Shown in pieces: positions 23,395-34,354 of a DNA stretch of 64,000 nucleotides (positions are counted from its first letter, which is position 1; each line of letters opens with the position of its first letter). Where the stretch lies: NCBI GenBank assembly GCA_029168955.1, contig JAPDOI010000906.1, positions 124,001 to 188,000 on the forward strand. Reading direction: 5' to 3'. Made by a program: the position numbers and the translations under genes. Below the pieces are notes generated by a model that saw nothing but the letters and a program-made list of their open reading frames with translations, was not told where the DNA came from and did not search any database. The stretch comes from Aplectana chamaeleonis. Lineage: Eukaryota; Nematoda; Chromadorea; Rhabditida; Cosmocercidae.

Positions 23395-23690
23395 AAAATC
23401 GAGTCAATTCGACTACTCGATTATTCGAAAATTTGAAAAATCGAATTAGTCTAAAACTCGATTATTCGAAATTTTGAAAAATCGAATTAGTCGAAAACTC
23501 GATTATTCGAAATTTTGAAAAATCGAATTAGTCGAAAACTCGATTATTCGAAGTTTTGAAAAATCGAATTAGTCGAAAACTCGATTATTCGAAATTTTGA
23601 AAAATCGAGTTAGTCGAAAACTCGATTATTCGAAATTCTGAAAAATCGAGTTAGTCGAAAACTCGATTATTCGAAATTTTTGTCGAGTCG
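23395..23690. repeat. 41-bp TCGA-rich satellite array, right
   Basis: About seven units in the same orientation as 21365-21690. The unit spacing, measured between successive GATTATTCGA words (23460, 23501), is 41 bp. The variants differ mainly at GAATTAG/GAGTTAG. Confidence 0.85.
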
Positions 23691-23879
23691 CCGAAGTATA
23701 CTGCTCAACCATGCTCCCGGGAAAGTACAAAGTCCACTCGATGTACCTATCGGGTAAGCAGGAGGACTCCCATAATATTCAAGACATATGAATTCTCCAT
23801 GTGAGAAGTCCTAAGCAGTCTGACTACTAAATGCTAAATGATTGCTGCAAGTGATTTCTATGAGTCATGAGTGTTCATA

Positions 23880-24860
23880 TTTGAGTTGAGCGTGGTCGAT
23901 TTACCCTGGATACAATTTTTCACCATCTCAGATGAACGCTGAAGACGGCTACAGTATATGGGATTAAACATTTCTCAGGTGTGGTCCCGCCGGAAGTCGT
24001 TAATTTTGAAATTTGGGAGTCATGTGGGTAGAATATTGAGTCCAGCGTGGTCGATTTACCCAGGTTACAAACTTTCATCATCTCAGAGTAACGCCGAACA
24101 CCGCTACATAGGTAGCGGGAGACAAAAAAACGGCCAAAACATAAATTTGGGTTTTAAAACTGTAGTAACTAAAGTTCTAAATTAGGGACCTGGAACAATC
24201 CTAGCTTTAAGAAACTACGCTCTGAACCCTACCATTTGAGACCACCCGCACCCCAGGAGAAGACCTCTAAAGAAAATTTTCCTGGTGTGGGTCCTGCGAC
24301 ATTTTTCGCGTTTTCTCAATACTTAGGTGTGGGCAAAGCTGTAAGCCCTCAGTGCATTTTTAAGAAGAACCTACACTTAGTAAATTTTCTTCGGAAGCTT
24401 TCTTCAGAGGTGCGGAAGGTTTCAAACGATAGAGTATAAAATCTGGTTTCTTGAAGCCAGGATTTTCCCATATAACTCATTCAGCACTTAACTTCTTATA
24501 ACGTTTTAGAAACCCAACTTTTTTAGGGACTCGGAACGTTTTTTTTTTCATCGCTTCGCGCTATCTATGTAGCAGTCTTCGGCGTTCATCTGAGATGGTG
24601 AAAGTTTATAACCAGGGTAAATCGGCCACGCTGTACTCAAATATCCTACTCTCGTGACTCCTAGCTTTCAAATTCTGGACTTCCGACGGGACCACACCTG
24701 AGAAAGGTGTGGGCCCGTACAGTGTAGCGCCCTTCAGCGTACATCTTAGACGGTCAAAGTTGGCATACTTTGTAAATCAATCAAGCTGGACTCGAATATC
24801 CTACTCTCGTGACTCGTAAAAAATATGGACTTCCGGCGGGATCGAACCCTCTTTCAAACA
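23880..24860. repeat. Element with ~280 bp inverted arms
   Basis: The left arm (TGGTCGATTTACCC, TTTCACCATCTCAGATGAACG, CCGGAAGTCG) is inverted at 24540-24860 (CGTTCATCTGAGATGGTGAAA, then GGGTAAATCGGCCACG). Each arm contains a second internal copy. A related piece lies near 38960-39040. No gene was seen. Confidence 0.65.
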
Positions 24861-25879
24861 TCCGCATTTTATTACACAACACAAGCTGCTTTCGGTTTTT
24901 TTACCATTTGACAATTTTATACTTACGATTCGAATACGACAAGAGAAATTTCACTGCAGTGAAAGGTTAGAGGTATATAAACCTGCTGGATAAACTGCTT
25001 GAACACATCAGCTCTTGGTGGGGGTGGGAGAAAACGGTCAAAAACTGATCTGTTAACGTTCCTGGGGGGGGGGGTGGGGCTGAGCGAAATGGCCATTAGA
25101 GGGGGGAGGGTCTGAGGAAAACTTGCCGGCCTACACCTCATGCAGTACCCTGGTTTCCGGCTATCTGGCGGGTACTCGGGAGGGTTCCTAGTTAACCAGC
25201 GGGTAGACGGAGAAAGTTGTGGCTGCCTGCTCTGTCGATCTCACGCGGAAGAAGAAGTCTTCCTGAGAGGCAGCGCCGCTCTTTCCCTCCACCCGTACAA
25301 CTGAGACCGGGTATGCCACGTTTGCCAGAATGCATTGATAGCAGAGCTGAGAATCTGCAGGCTCCCACTCGGCGATCTCCTCTCCGTCTCTGCGGGTGGT
25401 TCCTCATGCCTGCCTCTGCTCTCACAAGTGGCGAAGAAAGATCAGCTACTGTTAACGTTTCGACCAGGAGGCACAATATTGTTCGCCATACGCCGGGCAA
25501 GAGAAAGTTACGCCCCATTCCTGCGAGCGCAGTTTCATTAATACAGCCACTGATCTTTACCGAGGACGGGTCTGCTAAAATTCCTTGAAATTCGCCTTCT
25601 TAGTCGAGGCAGCGCTAATGGTGAAACTAGCTATAGCGTTTTCTTAATTTGAAATAGGTGGACACTCCGGTGCTACAGGTATGCAACAAGAACAGTTGGC
25701 CGATCCATTGAGTCCCACTAGGTGGATACGTAGCACGAATGTGGAAAATTTGATGTAGAAAATGACCCTGAAGCGTCCTTTTGCGTCCATCCTTGAAGCT
25801 GCTAACCGAAATTGATGTTCTGGAAGCAAACCTAGCCTCAGGAGATACACCTAAAGCGTCGCACACTCATGTGTTATTG
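24861..25879. other. Spacer with a G-rich dispersed repeat
   Basis: Bases 25060-25135 (GGGGGGAGGGTCTGAGG, then CCTACACCTC) resemble 34355-34510 and 57590-57800. The ORFs at 25192-25588 overlap on both strands and have no recognisable domain. Confidence 0.45.
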
Positions 25880-26787
25880 TTAGGTTGTTCAGAAAGAAAT
25901 GCGGGTTGAATTTGTCCATTTATTTCTCTCCTACCTGAAGATTTTTCAAAGCAGTTTCATCTATTAGAAAGAGATTTTTATTGCGCATCTTTTGACATAT
26001 TTTTCTCTATGTTTACTTCGTTTTTTTCAGGAAAAAAAAGTTTAGAAAATGCTTGACCAAAAATTTGGAATGCGAGCTTGCATGTGGTACGTCTTCAAGC
26101 AAGGCAAATCGGCTGCTGAATCTCTTCGTGCCCTATCTGAGGTTTTCGGCTAAGAAGCCCTGTCAAAAACTATCAGAAACAGAAACCTGTCGGAATAGAA
26201 ACACGCCGGTGACACTCCAAAACCGACTCCGAAATCGGATATAAACGTCAAAAAGGCTATGCTCTGTGTTTGGTGGAACAGCAAAGGTTTGGTGCACTTT
26301 GAAGTTCTGGATTCGGGTCAAACAGTTACGGCGGACATCTACAAAGATCAATTGAACCGCGTGGATCAAGCACTGCGACGTCAAGTTGTCGAAACGACGT
26401 CGAAAAAATTCCTCCACGACAACGCTCGTCCGCATGTCGCGAAAATCACTTCGGAAAAAATTGAGGCATTGGGCTGGGAAGTTCTGCCTCATCCGCCATA
26501 CAGCCCAGACCTGGCACCATCCGATTACCATCTGTTCCAGTCGATGCAGCACTCCCTGGCCAAGAGAAAGTTCACAAACCGCGAAGAAGTCCAACTCTAC
26601 GTGTCCAACTACTTTGAGGCGCAGCCGGCCCAGTTCTAATAAAGAGGAATCCATTCTCTGCGTATACGTTGGCAACAAACCATTGATAGTAATGGAGATT
26701 ATCTTTTGAATTAATCTTGTTTAATTTCGTATTTATAATAAAAAAAAATTTTGAACTCAAACGCGCATTTCTTTCCGAACAACCAAA
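25880..26787 (+). mobile_element. Internally deleted mariner element
   Basis: The left TIR TTAGGTTGTTCAGAAAGAAA (25880) is matched by the inverted right end TTTCTTTCCGAACAACC at about 26768-26784. At roughly 0.9 kb it is shorter than a complete mariner (about 1.3 kb). The missing part lies between the N-terminal helix-turn-helix and the catalytic domain. Confidence 0.85.
26050..26639 (+). pseudogene. Mariner transposase, deleted and catalytically altered
   Basis: The N-terminal piece (FGMRACMWYVFKQGKSAAES) runs to a stop near 26153, and a deletion removes the middle. The C-terminal half (26259-26639) is open: WWNSKGLVHFEVL, HDNARPH (Asp codon 26418-26420), LPHPPYSPDLAPSDYHLF (Asp codon 26523-26525). 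The last two Asp are 34 residues apart, as in the mariner D,D34D triad. The first catalytic position, normally WWD, is Asn (26277-26279). The enzyme would be inactive. Confidence 0.85.
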
Positions 26788-26962
26788 TATATAAATCGAT
26801 TTCGATAGGCTGAGACATAGACGGAGCCACTGAAGACAATACAGAACTTACACAGCTTTACAGGGTTCCATCACTTTTGACTTTTTTTTTGTTAGCAACG
26901 TCAAACTATGACCCAGAAAACTAGTTTTCGTGAACTATCGCTTTTATACTGGAAGGTACAAG

Positions 26963-27241
26963 TTTATAATTTGCCAACGGCACAAAATTCTCACCAAAGT
27001 GTAGTAGTTCTTCTTCCCAGAGTTTTCCATATTTACGGCCTGATATCGCGATATCCTTATCGCCGGTGAGGCTGTTTCCCTACTCCCTAATCTGGTCAGA
27101 GCTTCAGTCGCTTACTTCTGCAGGAAGACGGTGTGTGAGAGTAACACACCGCTCTTCACTTCTTTTATACACTACCCTTTATCAGTTGGGTATCATCAAT
27201 TATGTTTAAAGTGATAATTGTGTGCCGTTGGCAATTTATAA
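26963..27241. repeat. Small palindromic element
   Basis: TTTATAATTTGCCAACGGCA at 26963 is inverted at about 27209-27241, giving arms of about 32 bp around a 215-bp interior. No gene was seen. Confidence 0.6.
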
Positions 27242-29118
27242 TCGTCTCTGAAAGATCGCAAGCAAGGGTGTGTTGGGCAGGGTTCAGAACGGGGTATAGA
27301 ATATTGATTACAGCCTCAAGTCACAAAATAGGCTTCGGGTCCCGCACATCCTGGGGCTCATTCCTGCTAATTTGCTACGACCCCTCCGTTTGATGACTCA
27401 CTAGGCAGAGGAAGGACAGCATCTACGGAACGTCCTAAAATGTGCAAAAACACGCGTCTCCAACCAGAACCAAACATCCCGCGACAGGCAACCCGATGTA
27501 GGGTTTTTATCATTCGTCCCACTATGTCGCATCGCCCGTTGTGCAATTTCAAGTGCTAACATGCTAGGGAATTTATCTCAAAACAACAAAGGAGAGTATG
27601 GAAGGAGACGCCGAGAGGAAAGGAGACCTATGGTTTTCGTTTTCGATTTAGTCTGACGCATGGACCAGGCGGCTTGCCGTGCGGGGTTGGCGGCATCACT
27701 GGAGAATGGGGTTTTGATTCGCGCGGGGGTGATCTACCGCTGCAGCCCCATCAATTCATCAGACTAAAATTACTAGGCGAACTCTATGTCATTCCTTCGT
27801 GAATGGATGAGAGATTGATTTTTTTTGAGCCGAACAAAAAAGAAACGGTATACGATAATGAGCTGGTAGGAGGTGCCCACAACCAGTCTTTTGTCACGTA
27901 TTGATCACCTGGGACTTCTATAATTTCCGATGTCTGCGTGAAACGCTCCTTGATACGTCCGTAACAAGGCGTAAAACAATAACTAGTAGGAATGCAAACA
28001 AGGCAAAAATAAAAAGCAGATTGGAGAATTTGAAAGGAATGAATAAACCATTTTATCGTTTCTAGAAACAATTACTTGGAAACGAAAGGGGTGAGATTTC
28101 CACACCTCATATAACCCCGACATTTCTCCATTTCTTTGTCAACTCAACTCTACATGTGGACCAAGCAATTGTTTCACCAAATATTTAAACATGGAAGCTT
28201 ATTGCCAACACTGCCACTGAGTAGGCCAACACAGAATGAAACGAAAGGTAAGAAAACGTACTACGATGTGCTCAATCGATTGGAGACCGCTGAGGTTTGT
28301 GGTCGTTGCTTCGGCCTCACTATGTCTAAAACATCCACTGTTCAAAAGTTCAATACAGGTGTGGCAGTAAGGCTGTTCACCTGACAAGTGGACTGAGGCA
28401 CAAACGAGCATCGCTACTGCTACTCAGGCTCTCGTCACACCGAAAAAAAAACAATTAGAAACAGTTCAGCTCAGAGCGAGGCACTTCTGTCTATGATTTT
28501 CTTATGTACGGCAATTTTTTCACTAAAGCCACGGCTTGGTAGCCGGGATGAGTGGACTTCCGCGTTCCCAACTCCAAAACCCGCTGAAGTGCTGCGAAAC
28601 ACGGAGGTTTCTTTTCGCGTTAGGCGATTTGAAAAGCGAATTAGCGCATTTCAGAAGTTTCGACGAACTCACTAGAAGTTGTTTGCAGATACCCCTCGAG
28701 TTCATCTGGACTACCTGGCTGAAATCTGACGTTAATTGCGGCAAAAAAAACGTCCAAAATCGTGTGAGACTGAAATTCGTGGTCAATTCATCGATTTTCC
28801 CCAAATTACGATATGTTACGTGCGTGCGCGGTAGTTTGTTTAAAGCGTCAGATTTGGCTCAAAATTCAACTGTTGGGGTAATCTCGAATGCCGAACACGT
28901 ATTTGATGTTCATTTGCCGACTTTTTACAAAAATAAGGTTGAGGTAGACTACGCTAGTTGAAAGGCAATACATCTACCGTAACCTATAGTGACCCTCAGA
29001 AGAGGGACAAACATATCCCAGATTCGTGTTTAGCCCCTAACGTAATCCCCAGATACAGGCTTTGCGCCGAATCCGAATAAACCTTTCTGGACACTCCTAA
29101 AATACTCTGATGACACCA
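27242..29118. other. Spacer with weak coding hints
   Basis: A minus-strand ORF (27784-28071) contains RIKERFTQTSEIIEVP just before a possible donor (CCCAG then GTGATC at 27908). It could be an exon, but no partner exon could be phased to it. A fragment at 28725-28775 resembles part of the 62.6-63.0 kb tandem unit. Confidence 0.3.
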
Positions 29119-29331
29119 TTAACCTTCTCGCAGAAGCAATTGAAACGCTTTTTTTTGAGAATCACCGGTGTGAATGGGAAATATTTGTTTTATAAGGAAG
29201 AACTGAGTTGAGGTCTGAACTTTTTTCATTGAACCACTGTCTAGGACTAGCAGAAGCTGCGTCAAAATCAAGATTACAATCGCAAGAACACAGGTTAGGA
29301 GGAACTTCTCTTTAATTCGGATTTTATCCAT
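29119..29331 (-). CDS. Possible first exon or short protein with a signal anchor
   Basis: A 70-residue ORF starts MDKIRIKEKF after the favourable context AAAGATGG. A 20-residue hydrophobic stretch (about residues 10-31, FLLTCVLAIVILILTQLLLV) follows, with positive charge on its N-terminal side. This suggests a type II membrane protein or secretory signal. No downstream domain could be joined to it. It lies just beyond the 3' end of the RING gene on the same strand. A chance ORF is possible. Confidence 0.3.
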   Translation of the reverse strand: MDKIRIKEKFLLTCVLAIVILILTQLLLVLDSGSMKKVQTSTQFFLIKQIFPIHTGDSQKKAFQLLLREG

Positions 29332-29387
29332 CTTTAATGAAATTCACAGTGAAGACCTTCTGCAGATGCCTTTGACATTTTTCCAAC

Positions 29388-29580
29388 GTGAAGCAGCTAA
29401 ATTGGTTAAGTCTGAGGTTGCCTGATTCCTTTCTGTTTTCCATGACATTTGTTGTTTTATGCTTACTGTTGTTATTGTTTCTGAGGCTAAATTTTTTCCT
29501 GCCTGTTACTGGCTTTTTTAGTGTCTACTTTGTCAATAACGCAGGACTATCCTGTGTCTACAAAATAAATAAAAACTGAG
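29388..29580 (+). repeat. Probable 3' tail of a non-LTR retrotransposon
   Basis: A T-rich stretch ends in TGTGTCTACAAAATAAATAA, resembling the ends of the LINE fragments near 34990 and 40880. No catalytic sequence is present. Confidence 0.35.
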
Positions 29581-29873
29581 CTAGAATCATACATGTACAT
29601 TCAATAAATTCCGAGAATCTCACTATCTAATCGTCAAACAAACGATGACGCAAATTTCGGCACCCAGCATTTTATAATCTTCGAAGAGATTATCAATCAT
29701 GCATACAGTAAACGCGGAATGGTTTGTAGGATCGTTGTAATCAGCGTCTCTGCGTGCCCATGAATGCGGTGCGCAGTCTCTATAGCTTCAGCAGAAGGCA
29801 CCGACCCGGAAAACGGTTCCTCATAGATCATATGTAATCACGACCAGTCAACTGTGAGCCTTGTGACGACTAA

Positions 29874-32800
29874 TTAATTCATTATGAAACCAATGTATGT
29901 GAAATCTATGACACTGTAAAGATCCAACCTTGGAGAGCCGAACATCAAATTTTGAGATTCCTGAAATGAGATAAAGTTGAAGCTCGCTAGATCGACATGT
30001 ACAACAAAAATACACCTTGAAAGTCAAGCACATCGTTGGTTCAGAAGTACGTCGCCCCCTTGTGAAGGCGACTCTGGCCGGCTCAATGTGTGGTCCCCCT
30101 TTAGTGAACATGGACAACTGGAGCGAGTTGCCGCACTCCGAAAAAGTTAAATCACCCTCAAACTTGAAACAAAATTCCATACCATGCACAAGGAGTCTTT
30201 TATTCCCAGAAACAGCCACTTTTAGGCTACGCAACGCGGTCACATGGTCTCCTGTGTTTTCAACACCCATGTCTCGAGCATAGCATACGAGGACCATCGA
30301 GTCACGCGAGCGGTTGCCGCCCATTAGGAAAGCTTCCATACCCACCCCTAATGTACGCACGGTATGCCTTAAAGGCAGCGTTCACGATAAAACAAGTTGC
30401 CCGTTTTTGCCTAAAAAGTAAGCTATGGGTCCCTCTAAGAATACTAAGAACGGAAGTGCGACGAAAAAACGATCGGGAAGTGGGTGAACATCTCGTGGGC
30501 CAGCCGACCCATGGGGCCATCCCGCCCACATCCTATGCCAATTGACCAGCGTTCGTTCTACCGTAGGAACAGACACCGAATCTTCGAATATTCCCCATTA
30601 CGAAAACCCCTAACATCCCATCATGTTGATTAACCCCTCTAATTTTCAAAGAATTTTGGTACAGGTAACAGAGAGCAAAGCCACTTTCCTGAAAATTTTG
30701 AAGCGCAAAACCATTTCCCCGACATCAGGTTCGGTGCGTTCTCCGCAGTCTTCCGAAACACACAAACAGTCATAATTAAATTTTTTTCAGACATTTCTTT
30801 AAACAGTTTTTCTCCGCTATTTAAAGGCATCGTCCACGATGAAAACCGAATTTGGGTTTATGCGTTCATTCGGACTAGTGGGCCATGACAATGTCACTCA
30901 GAAAGTTTGGAGTTACAAAACCGTCTCTGATTGAAGATTCGCTTACCTCAAATTGGCTTCCTGGGTTTGGGGGGCCGGCCTTGAGGTCGATCCGTTGTTA
31001 CAAGGAACAAAGCTCCTGGGTTGCTGACGGCGGGCGTGCCTTGACGCGTCGTAGGGCGCAATACACACGCCAGTCAATTTCGAATTCGGCATCGATCGAA
31101 AGCGGCCGGCAGCACTGGACGCAGCAGGTGGGTAGCCCATTTTAATTCAGCTGAAGTCGTAGTTGAGCGGCATCCTCGGTGAATTGCTTCCAACGCTGCG
31201 CCAAGGAACGAAGCGTAAAACTGTCCCTTGCATTCTCTATCCCAAGTTGATGCCGGCGCGAAATTCAAATTTGCTATGAACTTTCTAAAAATGGTTCTTC
31301 TCAAAAAGTTGACGTTTTTGAGGGGGCGTTTTGCTACCGTTAGTCACTATAGGGATAGCACAACACGAAAACATCAAAAACCCAATTATGGTTTTCATCG
31401 TGTACGATGCCTTTAAGTATTCTGTGGGTAACTTTTCCTATTTACCTCTGCTTAGTGAACTTACCTACACAAAAACATCGAAGTCTATGATGCGGTTTTT
31501 GTGGTGAAAACTGCCTTTAGTAGCAGTGAGCACCATGAATGACACCAACTCAAAAGAGGCTTACTCCCACGAAGTGTAAAACAGGCCGGCACTGACGGTG
31601 AGCAAATCATACCCACCTTTATTTCATAGTCCCACGCAAGAAGATCTGCGGCCATCCCACCAACAGCTCGAGACAATGCCCTGAACTCTGAAAGTAATAA
31701 TCTGAGATGACAGCTCACCATCCTATAATTAGAAATCACCGAAGCTTCAGGGTCCAGAGGTTATTGGAACAACACATTGAACAATCTTACACAAATGACT
31801 GGAGCTAAAGCACGAGATCGCATGCGGGACGAATCTTCTCGAACGCCCTCCACCCTTCACAGGACCAAGAACTTGATAAAACTCTGATCCCCTCACTTTG
31901 TCCATTTTTAGCCCTTTAAAACTTTAACATTTCAACATCACCCTCCAGATGTTTGAATATTAGAGAAGTCCTACGATCACTCCTTTGTGATTCCGCGCGA
32001 CAATTATCGCTTGACCCTGCCTTAAGCTCACGCTGGCTGCCCCCGTCTGGCCACACAGCGGGCAGCAAATGCGGGCGCCATTGATAATCACCTTACACGG
32101 AGCCAAATGGATACTACAGTCGCTCTCAGAGCCAAATTGCGGTCCGCTTTTGCGGGCTATGACTGTTGCATCATGCACAATGATGATTATCGTGCTGGGA
32201 GAAAGGCTAATCGTGTTGGGACCACGGGGACCCAGCACGATTACCAACGTGTTGGGTGATACAATAGCCGTAGTCCGCGAAATCGCACCGGAATTCGGTT
32301 TCGAGAACGACGAAATATGGACTTCCACACAACCGTGCGAGGCAAGTCACATCGCAACAGCAAGTGATAAACGGCAGCCAGAAAGCTGCGTAGCTGCCGG
32401 TCTCAGGAAAACGAAAACAAATTACTTGTAGCAGAAAAGGCCGAAAACAAGTTAATTGTAACATATCTGACCCGATGTAAGCTACTTGCAATCCAGCTCG
32501 GGTCATTTAAGTTATATGCGACATATCGACGGGATACCGTGTGTAGAGCGCCTCCGAAATGTCACATGAGTTTCACCTGTCGAGCTGGTTCTGAGTACGC
32601 AAGGATGAACAGGGCAGCACAAATTTCGTACAGTTTTTCCACTTCTGAAACAGAGCTCTCTTATTACCTGCACTAGGGTTTTTCATTCGTTTCCGTGGCT
32701 TTTAGACTTTCCTAGTTAGTAAATACGGTTTTAAGACTGCATCGTTCAGATTTTTTCTTCTTCACCAAGTTTTTACCATGTTTTATTTTTTTAACTGTAC

Positions 32801-34244
32801 TCTCACTATTACTTTGTTTTGCTACACTTTACATGTACATCACATGTAATAAATTTGAATTCAAATAAATCGGCCGAAAAGGCATTTCCAGAGCGAAAAT
32901 ACGACTTACTCCCGTGCCCAGGCAGAGGACAGACGTTTCTGTCGGTTCCATTGCACAGGCTTGACCCCATACTACCAGTGCAGTCCCCGCGCAGCGTTTT
33001 TTGTGTAGCCTGTAGTCTAGGACGCTTGCGGACGCGTTCTCGGCGTCGCGTGTGGTCTGCGCCGCGTGATGACCACCCATGGGGAAAATATAAATGTATG
33101 TTACATGTAACATAAGTGCAACTTACATTTGATATAAATGTAAGTCACTTTAGACATTCAAGTAAGTTACATTTATATTACAAGTAACTTGTTTTCAGTT
33201 TCGTAAGGTTACCTTCAACTGCCGCGGCACGAGTCGCCTCGTCCGACTATGTGAACGCCTCATGACAATTTGTACAATACAAGCCCGAAAAAAGAAACAA
33301 CTATACCCTAGCTCCCTCAGTTTGAGCCGGTTGCAGTAAGGCTCATCAGACTTATCATGTCAAAATCTCCTTATCACTTATATTTTGTCATGATCGACCG
33401 CTCCGCTACTTGATCCGCCCGGACTCATCCGAGCAAGCTAGGCTTTATAGGATCTCCACGTGCATCTACGAAGTTAGCCAATTACAAACAGGACAGCAGC
33501 AAACCTGACGAGTGTCCTGATTGCGGTAGTCAAGGGCATACTACTGCGCTCCTGTTCAATTGCCCGAAGAGACCGACTACACTAACTACAATGGATCTGT
33601 GGACGAACCCAGTGCTAGTGGCCGAGTTTCTGAACCTATGACAGAACCCCTCTCTGTGGCTGCAAAGAAGAAGAAGAAGAAGACAAACAGGACGCCTCCA
33701 AACCTCAAAAATCGTTTTTTCAAGTAAGAACTCCAGAGATATTGGAAAAAATGTGTGTGGGATTTCCTACCTGAGAATGAAGACTCTTCTTTCGTAGAAA
33801 GCTGATGCAGCTCGAGTCTCAACAATGACACTACTTTCTCCATATAGCCTGCAAAGAATGAAAATTTCTGAAGAGGAAATGAAATCAGTAACAATTTTGT
33901 ATTGTATAATGATTCACCCTGGATCTTCTGACACGTCCCCGATGCTCCGCTGCTACCAGGACTCTCTTCAGAGTCGTTGTGCATCAAATTCATGTGTTGC
34001 AGAACTTCTGAAAAAAAAACATTCATTCAATAAGAAAATCAAAAAAAAGAAACGCATATTAAGACCTACCTAAGAGTTGGTAATTGTTGGGCAGAAAGTT
34101 AACTGATTTGGGAGTAACTTGGCGACAAAAGGCACATACAAGATGATAAGGTGTCGAACTTTCTGCACTCATCGTCAGACATCTGAGACAACTTGTGTGA
34201 CCGCATGAAAGCACCTTTGGAAGACGGGTTGAGTCGTTGTAGTG
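29874..34244 (-). CDS. Host gene: RING-finger protein, 5' end not found
   Basis: Supported exons in transcript order: 34070-34244 (RING), 33918-34007, 33771-33848, 31617-31687, a segment about 30346-30016, and 29960-29874 ending in TAA. The splice sites are GT-AG with nematode-like acceptors (TTTTCAG, TTTGCAG, CTTTCAG). Phases agree at each of the first three junctions (1 base + 2 bases), and the last junction is phase 0 with a 55-bp intron. The 83-bp-scale introns elsewhere contrast with the 2.1-kb intron, which is filled with MITE, palindrome and CR1 sequence. RING proteins commonly act as E3 ubiquitin ligases, which is an inference here. The exon with the first RING cysteine pair is missing, and the link between 31617 and 30346 is uncertain. 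Confidence 0.75.
30016..30346 (-). CDS. Penultimate coding segment of the RING gene
   Basis: Open frame from VGMEAFLMGGNRSRDS to TMCLTFK, then donor GTGTAT (30015 downward) and a 55-bp intron to the last exon (ESQNLMFGSPRLDLYSVIDF and eight more residues). I recognise no domain. Its 5' boundary has no in-phase AG acceptor. Instead GGTGGGTATG here (30337-30346) repeats GGTGGGTATG at the end of the upstream exon (31608-31617). An insertion may therefore have split one exon. Confidence 0.55.
30369..31520. mobile_element. TTAA-family MITE with a nested MITE
   Basis: It starts TTAAAGGCAGCGTTCACGAT (30369) and ends with the inverted, diverged GTGAAAACTGCCTTTAG at 31520. A second family member fills its middle. 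It lies between two coding segments of the RING gene. Confidence 0.7.
30821..31416. mobile_element. TTAA-family MITE, GGCATCG subfamily, nested
   Basis: TTAA occurs at 30821-30824 and 31413-31416. The termini are AAGGCATCGTCCACGATGAA and its inverse. It is collinear with 3739-4337 over nearly its whole length, so it serves as a reference copy. Confidence 0.85.
32100..32330. repeat. Imperfect foldback element in a RING-gene intron
   Basis: The left arm, ending ATTATCGTGCTGGG, is inverted beyond 32228 (CCCAGCACGATTACC), with roughly 70 percent match by eye out to about 110 bp per arm. Confidence 0.5.
32400..33210. repeat. Element rich in TTACATGTAA/AGTTACTTGTAAC words
   Basis: Both ends are dense in palindromic GTTACATGTAAC-type words around a GC-richer middle with GTGATGACCACCCATGG. 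A second copy lies at 52598-53220. No coding signal. It is inside the RING-gene intron. Confidence 0.65.
33470..33690 (+). mobile_element. CR1-A 3' fragment
   Basis: It encodes only the C-terminal tail: KPDECPDCGSQGHTTALLF (one zinc-motif His replaced by Leu) and LWTNPVLVAEFLNL before the stop. The 3' UTR ends GCAAAG(AAG)n. It is a strongly 5'-truncated insertion antisense to the RING gene, within its intron. Confidence 0.8.
34070..34244 (-). CDS. RING-domain exon
   Basis: 58 codons plus one base. It holds the last six zinc ligands of a C3HC4 RING in the spacing C-x-H-x2-C-x2-C-x14-C-x2-C, visible in LSCGHTSCLRC and CAFCR. PNNYQLL follows, similar to the PxNxxLLE that ends many nematode RING domains. 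The acceptor is TTTTTCAG (34245 upward) and the donor is GTAGGT at 34064-34069. The first C-x2-C pair must be in an upstream exon, which I could not locate. Confidence 0.8.
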
Positions 34245-34354
34245 CTGAAAAACGACAACACTAAGGTAGGAACAATAAACACAAGATTAACATCTGCCAA
34301 CTCGAAAGCCACTTTAGCGACTGTCCAAAAGCATACGGGGGCCATATCTCGCCA

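Larger units (their letters stand above)
21078..23713. mobile_element. hAT-type element with satellite-filled ends
   Basis: The ends are CAGAGTTGAGCAG and CTGCTCAACCATG. They are flanked by a perfect 8-bp TSD, CTCCCGGG (21070-21077 and 23714-23721). The first 270 bp resemble the short GTTGAGCAGG MITEs. Inside lie two 41-bp satellite arrays, a TCGGAT-rich repeat and a dispersed repeat, but no transposase. It may be a nested composite that still keeps the outer duplication. Confidence 0.75.

Noticed and set aside
24825..24855. GGGTTCGATCCC (minus strand), resembling a tRNA T-arm
   Set aside because: No A-box, anticodon arm or acceptor stem around it. It lies inside the inverted arm of a repeat.
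25192..25588. Overlapping 108- and 123-codon ORFs on opposite strands
   Set aside because: No domain, no neighbours and mutually overlapping. They look like chance ORFs in a GC-richer patch.
27909..28071. Exon of a sulfotransferase-like gene joined to the signal-anchor ORF at 29331
   Set aside because: The resemblance is vague, the phase cannot be fixed and no catalytic motif is visible.
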